Assembly: GCA_009692505.1 (NCBI GenBank)
Contig: SHZC01000008.1
Span: 1-61,550, forward strand
DNA: 61,550 bases
From: Myxococcales bacterium
GTDB taxonomy: Bacteria > Myxococcota_A > Bradymonadia > UBA7976 > UBA1532
Direction of reading: 5' to 3'
The notes beneath the pieces were generated by a model. That model saw only the letters and a program-made list of their open reading frames with translations. It did no database searches and was not told the DNA's origin. A program made the translations under genes and the position numbers. Positions within the stretch are counted from its first letter, which is position 1. Each line of letters opens with the position of its first letter. Of this stretch, positions 20,239 to 28,500 are shown one piece after another.

Positions 20239-20271
20239 CCGCCCCGCTCTGGCGTTCTGAGTGGGACTCCC

Positions 20272-20862
20272 GTGACCCAGCACCGCATCCTGCGCCAAAC
20301 CTCCGAGGCCCTCTCGACGGCTCTCGAAGATGGGGTACGGGAGGTCTTGGGTCGGACGATTCAAATCGTCTCGGGGCCTCCCCTCCGTGAGAAGTTCACT
20401 CGGCTGCCGGCGTTGGGTCTTTACCTCTATCGTGTCGCGGTGCTCGCCGAACGTCGGGAGCAGATGCCCACGCTCGTCTCACGAATTGATGCCAAGGGCT
20501 CGATTCGAGAGTACTATCAGGATCCGCCGTTGCCCTTGGGCCTCGACTACTTGGTGAGCGCGTGGGCAGACGAGGACGCCGAGCAACAAGAGTTGCTTGG
20601 AGCCGCAATGCGCGCAATGTTGGGTCGTTCAGTGCTGGAAGGGTCCATGCTCGAGGGCGATGCCTTCGATCCCGAAACGCGGATTTCGATAAGGCCCGTC
20701 GAGGATGTCTCCGTGGAGTTTCTGATGTCGTTGTGGCGCGGATTTGGTGAGCAGCTCAGACCCTCGGTGGCCTACCGATGCAAGCTGGTCATAGACTCTC
20801 CGCGCCGCTCGGCAGATATTCAGCGCGTCACCTCTCGCGGCATTCGTGTCGAGACCGGCTGA
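20272..20862 (+). CDS. DUF4255/Pvc16-type tail terminator protein of the eCIS
   Basis: A 196-residue protein of the DUF4255 (Pvc16 N-terminal) family: an ALSTALEDGVREVLG-type opening, then YLYRVAVLAERRE, PPLPLGLDYLVSAWADEDAEQQELLGAAMRAML and EFLMSLWRGFGEQLRPSVAYRCKLV. In the Serratia Afp and Photorhabdus PVC particles the homologue caps the sheath-tube end distal to the baseplate. Here it is the first gene of the cluster, 34 bases after a promoter. The GTG at 20272 is chosen because the family N-terminus begins there; an upstream GTG at 20221 would lie inside the -10 region. Family recognised from pattern, not from a search. Confidence 0.85.
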   Translation: MTQHRILRQTSEALSTALEDGVREVLGRTIQIVSGPPLREKFTRLPALGLYLYRVAVLAERREQMPTLVSRIDAKGSIREYYQDPPLPLGLDYLVSAWADEDAEQQELLGAAMRAMLGRSVLEGSMLEGDAFDPETRISIRPVEDVSVEFLMSLWRGFGEQLRPSVAYRCKLVIDSPRRSADIQRVTSRGIRVETG

Positions 20863-20958
20863 AGGCAGTTTTAACCATTCCCGTCCGGCCCGGGTCGTAA
20901 CGACGCCGTTGGCCGTATCTAGGCAGGCCGCACTGCGGTGCGAGGAGGAAGTGAGCCG

Positions 20959-22116
20959 ATGGCGCCCGAGTACTTGTCACCTGGCGTTTACGTCGAAGAG
21001 ATCCCCGGAGCCAGCAAGCCGATCGAAGCGGTCGGCACGAGCACCGTGGGGTTCCTTGGCGAGTCCAAGAGGGGTCCGGTCAACAAGCCGGTCCTGTGCA
21101 CGAACTGGAGCACGTTCACGAAGAACTTCGGCGACTTCTCAGACGCCGGCGTATTGGCCCATGCGGTCTACGGGTTCTTCAACAATGGCGGCGCCCGATG
21201 CTTCGTCCTGAATGTCGGCGACCCCGATACGGTCGCCGTCGGTAAGGCAGGCAAAGCGGCCGCCTACCTCGGGGAGGACAAGGGACCGGGCACCCGCACG
21301 GGCCTGCACGCCTTCGAAGAGGTCGAGGAGATCAACATCGTCGTGGCACCCGGTCAGACCGAGCCGGCGATCCAGGACGCGGTCCTCACGCATTGCGAGA
21401 AGATGCGGTACCGCTTCGCCATCCTCGACGCGCCCGAGACCATCGAGTCCGGCGGCGTCGACAAGCTGCCGAAGCCCCGGGACAGCAAGTACGGCGCGTA
21501 CTACTTCCCGTGGATCGAGGTCTACGATCCCCTGAAGGGCAACATCTTTGTGCCCCCGTCGGGCCACATGGCAGGCATCTACGCCCGCACCGACGGCGAG
21601 CGCGGCGTGCACAAGGCCCCGGCCAACGAGATCGTCCGCGGCGCGCTCGGGCTGAAGTACAAGATCACCAAGGGCGAGCAGGATCTGCTCAACCCCAAGG
21701 GGATCAACTGCATCCGTGAGTTCACCGGTCGTGGCATCCGCGTCTGGGGCGCACGCACGATCTCCAGCGATCCCGAATGGCGTTACGTCAACGTGCGCCG
21801 CCTCTTCAATATGGTCGAGCAGTCGATCGAAGGCGGCACGCAGTGGGTCGTCTTCGAGCCCAACGACGAGGGCCTGTGGAAGAAGGTCAACCGCAACATC
21901 ACGGCGTTCCTCCTGCGCGTCTGGCGCGACGGTGCCTTGTTCGGCGCGACCCCAGAGCAGGCCTTCTACGTCAAGTGCGACAGCGAGACGAACCCGCCCG
22001 AAGTCATCGACGCCGGGCAGCTCGTTTGCGAAATTGGATTGTGTCCGGTAAAACCAGCCGAATTCGTCATCTTTCGGATCGGCCAGATGCCGACGGGCGG
22101 CGACGTCTCTGAGTGA
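20959..22116 (+). CDS. Contractile tail sheath protein 1
   Basis: A 385-residue sheath subunit of the phage-tail sheath/Afp2-4 family. The N-terminus EYLSPGVYVEEIPGASKPIEAVGTSTVGFLG is the classical sheath opening, and the C-terminal core shows GINCIREFTGRGIRVWGAR, VEQSIEGGTQWVVFEPN and AFYVKCD. It is the minimal form without an insertion domain, likely the main contracting sheath. AGGAGG lies 8 bases before the ATG at 20959, the strongest ribosome-binding site of the cluster, fitting a high-copy product. The first tube gene follows after 70 bases. Confidence 0.96.
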   Translation: MAPEYLSPGVYVEEIPGASKPIEAVGTSTVGFLGESKRGPVNKPVLCTNWSTFTKNFGDFSDAGVLAHAVYGFFNNGGARCFVLNVGDPDTVAVGKAGKAAAYLGEDKGPGTRTGLHAFEEVEEINIVVAPGQTEPAIQDAVLTHCEKMRYRFAILDAPETIESGGVDKLPKPRDSKYGAYYFPWIEVYDPLKGNIFVPPSGHMAGIYARTDGERGVHKAPANEIVRGALGLKYKITKGEQDLLNPKGINCIREFTGRGIRVWGARTISSDPEWRYVNVRRLFNMVEQSIEGGTQWVVFEPNDEGLWKKVNRNITAFLLRVWRDGALFGATPEQAFYVKCDSETNPPEVIDAGQLVCEIGLCPVKPAEFVIFRIGQMPTGGDVSE

Positions 22117-22186
22117 TTTCTGACCTAAGCTGATCCGGGCTGAAGAGCCCCGGTGTCGAAAACCGACCCCTCAACGGAGGACTTCC

Positions 22187-22645
22187 ATGGCACAGTTGAA
22201 GGCCGACAATCGCCGCGGCTCAGATCACATTGGTCAGTTCAACTTCAAGGTTGAGATTGACGGCATTGTGTACGGCGCGTTCAAGAACGTAGAGGGTCTC
22301 GACGCCGAGACTGAGATCGTCGAGTATCAGGATGGCGACGACATCGTCCTTCGGAAGCGGCCGGGTCGCACGAAGTACAGCAACGTCGTGCTCAAGCGCG
22401 GTTACGTCTCGTCGGAAGACCTTTGGAAGTGGCGGGAGACCGTCATCAAGGGCAAGGTGGAGCGCAAGAGCGGCTCGGTCATTCTCTGCAATGACAACGG
22501 GACCGAGGTCATGCGCTACAACTTCTTCGAGGCGTGGCCCTGCAAGTGGAAGGGCATGCAGCTCGACGGCAAGGGCACGGACGCCGCTGTCGAGGAGATC
22601 GAGCTGGCGGTCGAGCGCCTGGAGCGAATCCAGGGCGGCGGCTGA
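22187..22645 (+). CDS. Contractile tail tube protein 1 (gp19 family)
   Basis: A 152-residue inner-tube subunit related to T4 gp19 and Afp1/5. It shows FNFKVEIDGIVYGAFKNVEGL, RKRPGRTKYSNVVLKRGY, the variable middle, and FFEAWPCKWKGMQLDGKGTD near the C-terminus. Tubes of this family stack as hexamers inside the sheath and carry cargo in the lumen. A ribosome-binding site (GGAGG) precedes the ATG. Two strong hairpins follow the stop and may reduce read-through into the next gene. Confidence 0.96.
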   Translation: MAQLKADNRRGSDHIGQFNFKVEIDGIVYGAFKNVEGLDAETEIVEYQDGDDIVLRKRPGRTKYSNVVLKRGYVSSEDLWKWRETVIKGKVERKSGSVILCNDNGTEVMRYNFFEAWPCKWKGMQLDGKGTDAAVEEIELAVERLERIQGGG

Positions 22646-22673
22646 TCACCTCCCTCTTTCGTTGACAGAAAAA

Positions 22674-22702
22674 ACCGGGTGGGGCGAACGCTGCCACCCG
22701 GT
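22674..22702 (+). terminator. Hairpin after tube gene 1
   Basis: ACCGGGTGG (22674..22682) pairs perfectly with CCACCCGGT (22694..22702), an 11-base loop between them. No T-run follows, so it is more likely an attenuator or mRNA-stabilising 3' end than a full intrinsic terminator. Confidence 0.5.
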
Positions 22703-22717
22703 CCGCATTTCTAGCGT

Positions 22718-22751
22718 CTGCCGCGCGCACCCAGCCTGGGTGAGGCGGCAG
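22718..22751 (+). promoter_or_regulatory. Second compound hairpin before the chaperone-like gene
   Basis: Outer stem CTGCCGC/GCGGCAG (22718..22724 with 22745..22751) encloses an inner stem CACCC/GGGTG (22728..22732 with 22738..22742). It lies 30 bases before the next ATG. With the preceding hairpin it could lower expression of downstream genes relative to sheath and tube. Confidence 0.5.
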
Positions 22752-22780
22752 GGCCAGACCCGTTTTGTCGAGGTCCACCG

Positions 22781-23152
22781 ATGGCCTTCCAGACTGAGTT
22801 TCCCTTCACGTTGCCCAAGGGCTTCGTCGACCAGAACGGCACGCTGCACCGCGATGGCGTCATGCGACTCGCGACAGCCAAAGACGAGATCGCGCCGCTG
22901 CAGGACTACCGCGTCCAGCAGAACCGGGCGTACTTGGTCATCATCCTGCTGTCCCGCGTCATCGTGAAGCTCGGCTCCTTGTCGTCCATCAACCCCTCCG
23001 TCATCGAGGGCCTGTTCTCGTCTGATTTGGCGTACCTCCAGGAGTTCTATCGCCGAATCAACGAAGAGGGCTCGGCCAAGATTAAGGCGTCGTGTCCGGC
23101 CTGCGGTCACGGTTATGAGCTCGACCTTGGGGTCGACCTGGGGGAATCGTAA
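22781..23152 (+). CDS. Tail-assembly-chaperone-like eCIS protein (zero-frame product)
   Basis: A 123-residue protein beginning MAFQTEFPFTLPKGFVDQNG with a central helical region (RVIVKLGSLSSINPSVIEGL) and a Cys pair CPACGHGYEL near the C-terminus. Genes of this size and pattern sit between tube and second sheath in many eCIS clusters, the slot of phage tail-assembly chaperones. In phages such as lambda that gene is decoded by programmed -1 frameshifting into a second domain. Here the next small ORF lies in the -1 frame, lacks a usual start, and the junction carries a slip-like G run and a strong hairpin. The zero-frame product would end after DLGES. Confidence 0.75.
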   Translation: MAFQTEFPFTLPKGFVDQNGTLHRDGVMRLATAKDEIAPLQDYRVQQNRAYLVIILLSRVIVKLGSLSSINPSVIEGLFSSDLAYLQEFYRRINEEGSAKIKASCPACGHGYELDLGVDLGES

Positions 23153-23190
23153 GCTACCCCCTGGAGCGGATCTTCCAGGAGGTAGCTTAC
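23140..23190 (+). promoter_or_regulatory. Putative programmed -1 frameshift signal (slip site plus hairpin)
   Basis: The run GGGGGAA (23140..23146), read G GGG GAA in the zero frame, is followed 2 bases later by a hairpin: GTAAGCTACC (23149..23158) pairs perfectly with GGTAGCTTAC (23181..23190), and after one C/A mismatch CCTGGA (23160..23165) pairs with TCCAGG (23174..23179), leaving an 8-base loop. The zero-frame TAA stop (23150..23152) is inside the stem. A -1 shift enters the open frame that continues to 23310. Confidence 0.6.
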
Positions 23191-23310
23191 ATCGCCTACC
23201 ACTTCCATTGGTCGCTTGACGACGTCCTTGCCATGGAGCATCGGGAACGACAGCTCTGGATCAAGGAAATCTCGGGCATCAACAAAGAGATCAACGAGTC
23301 TCGTCGCTGA
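23143..23310 (+). CDS. DUF6760-like small eCIS protein, probably a -1 frame extension
   Basis: This frame encodes YPLERIFQEVAYIAYHFHW and then SLDDVLAMEHRERQLW, the pattern of the short DUF6760-type proteins found in eCIS loci. Between the preceding in-frame stop (23116) and the first conserved residue there is no ATG, GTG or TTG; the first ATG (23233) would delete half of the conserved part. The frame is -1 relative to the upstream chaperone-like gene and overlaps its end, so a fusion of about 176 residues by ribosomal frameshifting is the simplest reading. Initiation at CTG (23161) or at ATC is the alternative. Coordinates begin at the first -1 codon (GGA). Confidence 0.7.
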   Translation, partial: GIVSYPLERIFQEVAYIAYHFHWSLDDVLAMEHRERQLWIKEISGINKEINESRR

Positions 23311-23344
23311 CGAGCGGCCCGAGCGGGACCTCTGAGGACAGCCG

Positions 23345-25099
23345 ATGTCGCAGCTTCGAGCCCCGGGTGTCTACTTCGAGCCCAGCGAACAGCGCGTCGC
23401 TCCGCTTGAGCTCGGCAAGACCGGCGTCCCGGTCTTCGTGGGCGTCGCGAGGCGGGGGCCGCTCGATCGACCCGTGCGGGTCACCAGCGAAGTTCGCTTC
23501 TTGGAGCTCTTCGGCGAGGCGGTCTCCGGCAGCTATCTGCTCTCCGCCCTTCGCGGCTTCTTCGACAACGGGGGCGACGCAGCCTTCGTGCTCCGGGTCG
23601 CTCGCGTCGTAGGGGAGGCCACTGAAGACATCGCGCGGTGCTCAAGCGCCAAAGTCTTCGACCGCGCAGGCGTCGAGTGTCTTGAGGTCAGAGCCCAAGA
23701 CGAAGGTGCCTGGGGCAACCACCTCCGCCTCTCGTTGGCCACCCGCGCCATGGATGGGCGCACGTTCCTCACCCGCGATGCCCGCGTGGGCGACGACGCG
23801 CTCCAGGTCAAAAGCAGCCACGGCATCAGCGTCGGGACTACGATTCGCATCACGGACGAGGTCAACGAGCAATGGGTCGTGGTCACCCGTGTCGATGCCA
23901 AGGTCCTGAGCCTCGACGCGCCGCTGCTCCACGACCTCCGCTCCGCCGCGCCCACCTACGTCACGCCCCAGAGCCTGGAGCTTCGCATCCGGGACCAGGA
24001 CCGCGACGAGCGGTACGACCACGTCTCCCTGCACGGCGCCAGCCCCCGCTTCGTGGAGCGGATCGTCAACGAGGCCAGCCGCCTCATTCGCTGCACCGTC
24101 CTTCGTTCGTCCACGCCCACCGCGCTCGCCGCACCGATGGACCAGCTCGATGGGCCCCTCGTCGGAGGCAGCGATGGGGTCGCTGATCTCGGCCCCGACG
24201 ACTTCATTGGCCACGACCGTGGGCCGACCGACCGCCGCGGGCTCTGGGGGCTTGTCGAGCATCCAGAGCTTGATCTGCTGGTGCTTCCAGACCTCATGTC
24301 GGCGTTCAAGTCCAGCAAGAGGTTTCGAAGCCTCAGGGACGTCGAGGTCGTGCAGGACGCCGCCATCGCGCTGTGCGAACGCTCCCGCCATTGGTTCGCG
24401 CTGCTCGATGTGCCGCCTGGCGGTGACTTCGAAGAGGCCCTGCGGTGGCGTCAGCAGTTCGACTCCGCGCACGCGGCCTTCTACTTCCCGTGGGTCATCA
24501 CCCTCGAAGGGGGGCGACCTTCGACCGTACCCTCCTGTGGACACGTCGCCGGGGTCATCTCTCGGGTCGACCGCGAGACCGGCATCCACAAGGCCCCCGC
24601 GAACGAGGTCCTCATGGGCGTCGTCGACTTGGCCGTGCTTGTGCAAGACAGCCACCTCGCCATGCTCAACGCCGCCGGAATCAACTGCATCCGCCCCTTC
24701 GCCGCCCGGGGGATTCGCATCTGGGGTGCTCGCACGGCGTCCAGCGACCCCGAGAACCGCCACCTCAACGTGCGTCGAACCATCGGCAGCATCGGGGCGG
24801 CCATCGAGCGGGGCACGCAATGGGCCGTCTTTGAGCCCAACGGTCCCGACCTCTGGAAGCGCGTGAGCCGCTCCATCGTCGGCTTCCTCATCCGCCTCCG
24901 GGAGAAGGGGATGCTGACGGGCTCGACCCCCGAGGAGGCTTTCTACGTCAAGTGCGACGAAGAGACGAATGCCCCAGAAGACGTCGACCGCGGTATGATG
25001 ATCAGCGAAATCGGCTTGGCCATTACGCGCCCGGTCGAATTCATCGTATTCAGAGTCGCGCAGCGCCTAGAGGACCAGGCGCAGCAAACCGAGGAGTAG
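23345..25099 (+). CDS. Contractile tail sheath protein 2 (with insertion domain)
   Basis: A 584-residue sheath paralogue. The N-terminus (LRAPGVYFEPSEQR, VFVGVARRGPLDRPV) and C-terminus (GINCIRPFAARGIRIWGAR, IERGTQWAVFEPN, AFYVKCDEE) match sheath 1. The extra 200 residues (about 95..300, e.g. DEGAWGNHLRLSLATRA) form an insertion domain that would face outward on the particle. Afp and PVC also encode several sheath paralogues, the larger ones at lower copy. A GAGGA ribosome-binding site lies before the ATG. Tube 2 follows after 4 bases. Confidence 0.95.
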   Translation: MSQLRAPGVYFEPSEQRVAPLELGKTGVPVFVGVARRGPLDRPVRVTSEVRFLELFGEAVSGSYLLSALRGFFDNGGDAAFVLRVARVVGEATEDIARCSSAKVFDRAGVECLEVRAQDEGAWGNHLRLSLATRAMDGRTFLTRDARVGDDALQVKSSHGISVGTTIRITDEVNEQWVVVTRVDAKVLSLDAPLLHDLRSAAPTYVTPQSLELRIRDQDRDERYDHVSLHGASPRFVERIVNEASRLIRCTVLRSSTPTALAAPMDQLDGPLVGGSDGVADLGPDDFIGHDRGPTDRRGLWGLVEHPELDLLVLPDLMSAFKSSKRFRSLRDVEVVQDAAIALCERSRHWFALLDVPPGGDFEEALRWRQQFDSAHAAFYFPWVITLEGGRPSTVPSCGHVAGVISRVDRETGIHKAPANEVLMGVVDLAVLVQDSHLAMLNAAGINCIRPFAARGIRIWGARTASSDPENRHLNVRRTIGSIGAAIERGTQWAVFEPNGPDLWKRVSRSIVGFLIRLREKGMLTGSTPEEAFYVKCDEETNAPEDVDRGMMISEIGLAITRPVEFIVFRVAQRLEDQAQQTEE

Positions 25100-25103
25100 A
25101 CCG

Positions 25104-25544
25104 ATGGCCAAAGGCGTCGAGCGCGCATACGGCAAGTTCCGCTTCAAGGTCGAGATCGACGGCCTGACGCTTGCCCACTTCCAGAGCATTAGCGGTCTAC
25201 AGCATGAGATTGAGGCGCTTGAGTTCCAGGAGGGCGGCGTCAACGACCACCTCCACAAGCTCCCGGCTCAGGGTCGCTACCCGAACCTCGTCTTGAAGGT
25301 CGGTTATGTGAACAACCAGATGCTCGAGGGCTGGCATCAGTCGTTCACGAAGTCACCGACCTCGACCCGCCGCAAGAACGGATCCATCGTGTTGTGCGAC
25401 GACGCCGGTGAAGCCGTCGCCCGATGGAACTTCTTCGAGGCTTGGCCCGTGAAATGGGAGGGTCCCCAGCTCGACGCGAGCAGCAGTGAGCTGCTCGTCG
25501 AGTCAGTGGAGATCGCCCATCACGGCATCTCACGGATGGGCTGA
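25104..25544 (+). CDS. Contractile tail tube protein 2
   Basis: A 146-residue gp19-type tube paralogue: KFRFKVEIDGLTLAHFQSIS, NLVLKVGYVNNQML, RWNFFEAWPVKWEGPQLD. In Afp-type particles the second tube paralogue is the adaptor between baseplate hub and main tube. Its gene sits immediately after sheath 2 (GAGGAG ribosome-binding site overlapping the sheath stop), suggesting the two form a baseplate-proximal ring. It contains one cysteine (VLCDDAGE) at the position where tube 1 has LCNDNG. Confidence 0.95.
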   Translation: MAKGVERAYGKFRFKVEIDGLTLAHFQSISGLQHEIEALEFQEGGVNDHLHKLPAQGRYPNLVLKVGYVNNQMLEGWHQSFTKSPTSTRRKNGSIVLCDDAGEAVARWNFFEAWPVKWEGPQLDASSSELLVESVEIAHHGISRMG

Positions 25545-25552
25545 GCGCATCG

Positions 25553-28500
25553 ATGGAACCCGCCGCCGACCTCCCCGTCTCCTCCCTCTTCTCGTCGACC
25601 CGCTCCGAGGGCCAGGGCGAGGTCTGGGCGTCGGTCGCGGAGTTCGCTCGGCGTATTCGAAATCGCTTCTCGCAGCCCCAGCGCGGCGAGCTTGGGGGAG
25701 GGCGATCGCTGCTCGAACGGCACGCGGCTCGCTGGGAGCTACCCGCTCACCTTGAGCACGGCTTCGAGGTTTTCTCCGGTCAGGGCTTCGAAGACTGGGC
25801 CCGGACTTACGACCGCCGAGAGGGGTACGACGCCTCGGGTTTTGGTGATCTCGGTCCTTTTGTCACGCCCGTCGATCCGGATGCCCGCGCCACGGGGTTC
25901 GCCGCCTCCGAGCTCGATCAGGCGACCCGCAGCCCGAGCCGAATGTCGCCCTCGACACTCGCCAGGAAGTTCAGGACGCGCCCCGCTGGGGTGACGACGC
26001 GCCCCGATGGCGAGACGACACGCCCCGATGGCCAGACGACACGCAGAGCCTTGCCTCAGGAGCGTTGGCGGCAGACGAAGTCCGGTCACCTCTCCGCCTA
26101 CCCCGCGGTCATGGGCAACGTGGCGCCTATCGCGCCGCAGCTGCTTCGCTTTCCCGACGCGCGGGCCGTGGCCACCAGCCCACGGATTGACGAACGCGCC
26201 GCGCCCACCCGCGTCATCGTCGACGCCCGCCCCGGCGTCGTCTGGGGACGGGCTCGACCCGCGCTCGAGGGACGCACCGCGGCTGAGCGGCTCCTGCATC
26301 GCCTGGAGACCGGGCTGCTTTCGGTGACGCCGAGACGCACAGCTGATGGCGGGTCTCAGAGCGTGAGCGGCGGTCTCGACCAGAGGGGAGGCGAGTCCAA
26401 AGAGACGCTCCGCCTCTCCCGCAGTCGGCCGAGCGAGCGGCTGGGTGAGCGGCTCATCGAACAAGCGGATCGCACCGAGCAACGCCTTCTGTTTGAGAGG
26501 CCCGAACGGGCTCCGGCGGAGGTCTACGACGACGCGGGCTTTCTTGCAGATCGCGCGCTCCTGCAGCCCGCCGCCAGCCGAACTCCGGCGAGCCTGGCCG
26601 ACGAGACCCCAACTCCGGCGAGCCTGGCCGACGGGCCCCCCGCAGCGGTCAGGGCTCCCGGTCGTCCGGGATCGCTCGGGCGCGACGGGCGTTTGGATCG
26701 AGCGCCGTCGACCCCGTGGTGGTCGTCTGCCGGGCAGGCTCCGCCCGTACGCGAGGCGCTGGTGTCCAGACCAGACCGTTCGAACGCGCCGCGGCCTTGG
26801 TGGTCCGGCGGCGAGCGCGGGTTCTCGCTTGCGACGCTGTCAAGAGAAACTCGCATACTCGCGGGCGGCGACCCTCGCGTACTCGCGGGCGGCGCACTCA
26901 GGGCCGTCGCGGTCCCCGGCCGACCCAGCGCGTCGCGCTCCGCAGAGGTCATCCCGTCCCAGGCCCGTCCGGGCATGGCGGCCCAAAGAACGACGGTGCT
27001 CATTCCCGGCCGTCGAGCCGTGCTCCAGGCATCGACGACTGGGGCACCCGGCCAAGTGATTCCTCCTGTGGGCCCGATGCGGCTTGCGGGGCCGCGACTC
27101 GGACCCTCCCTTAGGCCAGGGGGACCCGCCACATCGACTCAGGCACGTCTCTTCGGCTCATCTCCCGAGCGGACGCTCGTCTCTCACGCTCGGGGGCCCG
27201 TCTCTCACGTTTGGACGGTCGACGCCCCCGACCGGGGACTCGTCTCCCGCGACCGTGCGCCCGTCTCCCACGGACGCCCGGCCCGACCACCCGACCACCC
27301 GCCCGCCTCCGCCAGCACGGCCCAGCGCCTTCCTCGTGCCGAGCACCCACGGACGATACCGGGCCGACAGACCCTCGCGGGCCGCTCTACACGTTCGTCT
27401 TCCCTCGAAACCGCGGCCTCCCAGCGCATCGCCCCCTTGAACCCAGCCTCGTCCGGTCTGTCTTGGCTAACCGAGTCTGCGGCGGCCCTCGTCGTCTTGC
27501 CCCGTCGCTTCGAGGCGGCCCAGATCGCCCCCCTCGACAGCCTCGGCGAAGCGGCCGGTCCGGCCCACCGCGTCTCGAGCCCACGCGCCGCGATCTTGCC
27601 GCCGCTCGTCGGGCGCCGAGTCGCGGCCCCAGCGTCGACACCTCGTGAGAGCCTTCGAGGGTCTGCTCCTCGTCCCGCGCAAATCCCTCTGCGCCAAGCG
27701 AGCGTTGGGCCTTCGTCGACCCCCGCCCGTCTCGCTGCCTCGCTGGTCTCGAACGTGGCCTTGACACCCGTCGCGCCGCGTCGACTCCAAGGTCAAGCTG
27801 CGGACCCGCTCGGCGAGCTCAACGGCACCCTGGCGACGAGGAGTCGGGCCCCCGCGTCGACCCGACTGGCCCCCGCGTCGATCCGACTGGCCCCCGCGTC
27901 GACCCGACTGGCCCCCGCGCCGACCCGACTGGCCCCCGCGTCGATCCGACTGGCCCCCGCGTCGACCCGACTGGCCAGCGCGCCGATGAACCTCCGCTTC
28001 GCCGACCGGGTGCCCAGCTGGGCCGCACCGACGATGGCACTGGCCGGCCGCTCGAGCCCGACGAGCCAAACGCTCGTGCAGCTCGGCCAGGCCCTGCACC
28101 CCGTGAGCACACCCCTCGAAGCAGCGGCCTCGGTGTCTCGAGCCCGAGCCCTAGATCGCGTGACGGCCCGTCGCCCGCTCGTCTCGGCCATGCCGGTGCA
28201 GGAAGCATTGACGCCGTCGGCTCTTGGCATGCGCGTGCAGCCGACTGGGCCGCAGCGTCAGCACTTGAGCGGCCGACCTCCGCTGCAAGCACCGACCCGC
28301 GCCGGCCGCCTGAGCCCGGTGGCCGAGGACCCGCGTCAGCGCGAAGTCGACCTCTCCCTCGTCAGGCCAAGCGGGCTCCGCTTCGACGGTCAGGAATTCG
28401 GAGACGCAGGCCCAAGCTCAAACTGGGCCGAGCCCTTTCTTGCGACGGCGATAACGACCACCCGTCGGATTTCCGCCGCCGACACAGCCATCCGCCCGTG

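Larger units (their letters stand above)
19923..20271. other. Divergent intergenic region between the lipoprotein pair and the eCIS operon
   Basis: The 349 bases hold no convincing gene. They contain one promoter-like element pointing each way (20041..20070 minus, 20210..20238 plus). I see no strong inverted repeat that would mark an operator. Confidence 0.6.

Noticed and set aside
22662..22667. TTGACA as a promoter -35 box before the chaperone-like gene
   Set aside because: No -10-like sequence follows at 16-18 bases; the region instead forms hairpins.
23233..23310. ATG at 23233 as start of an independent small eCIS gene
   Set aside because: It would remove the most conserved half of the product and has no ribosome-binding site.
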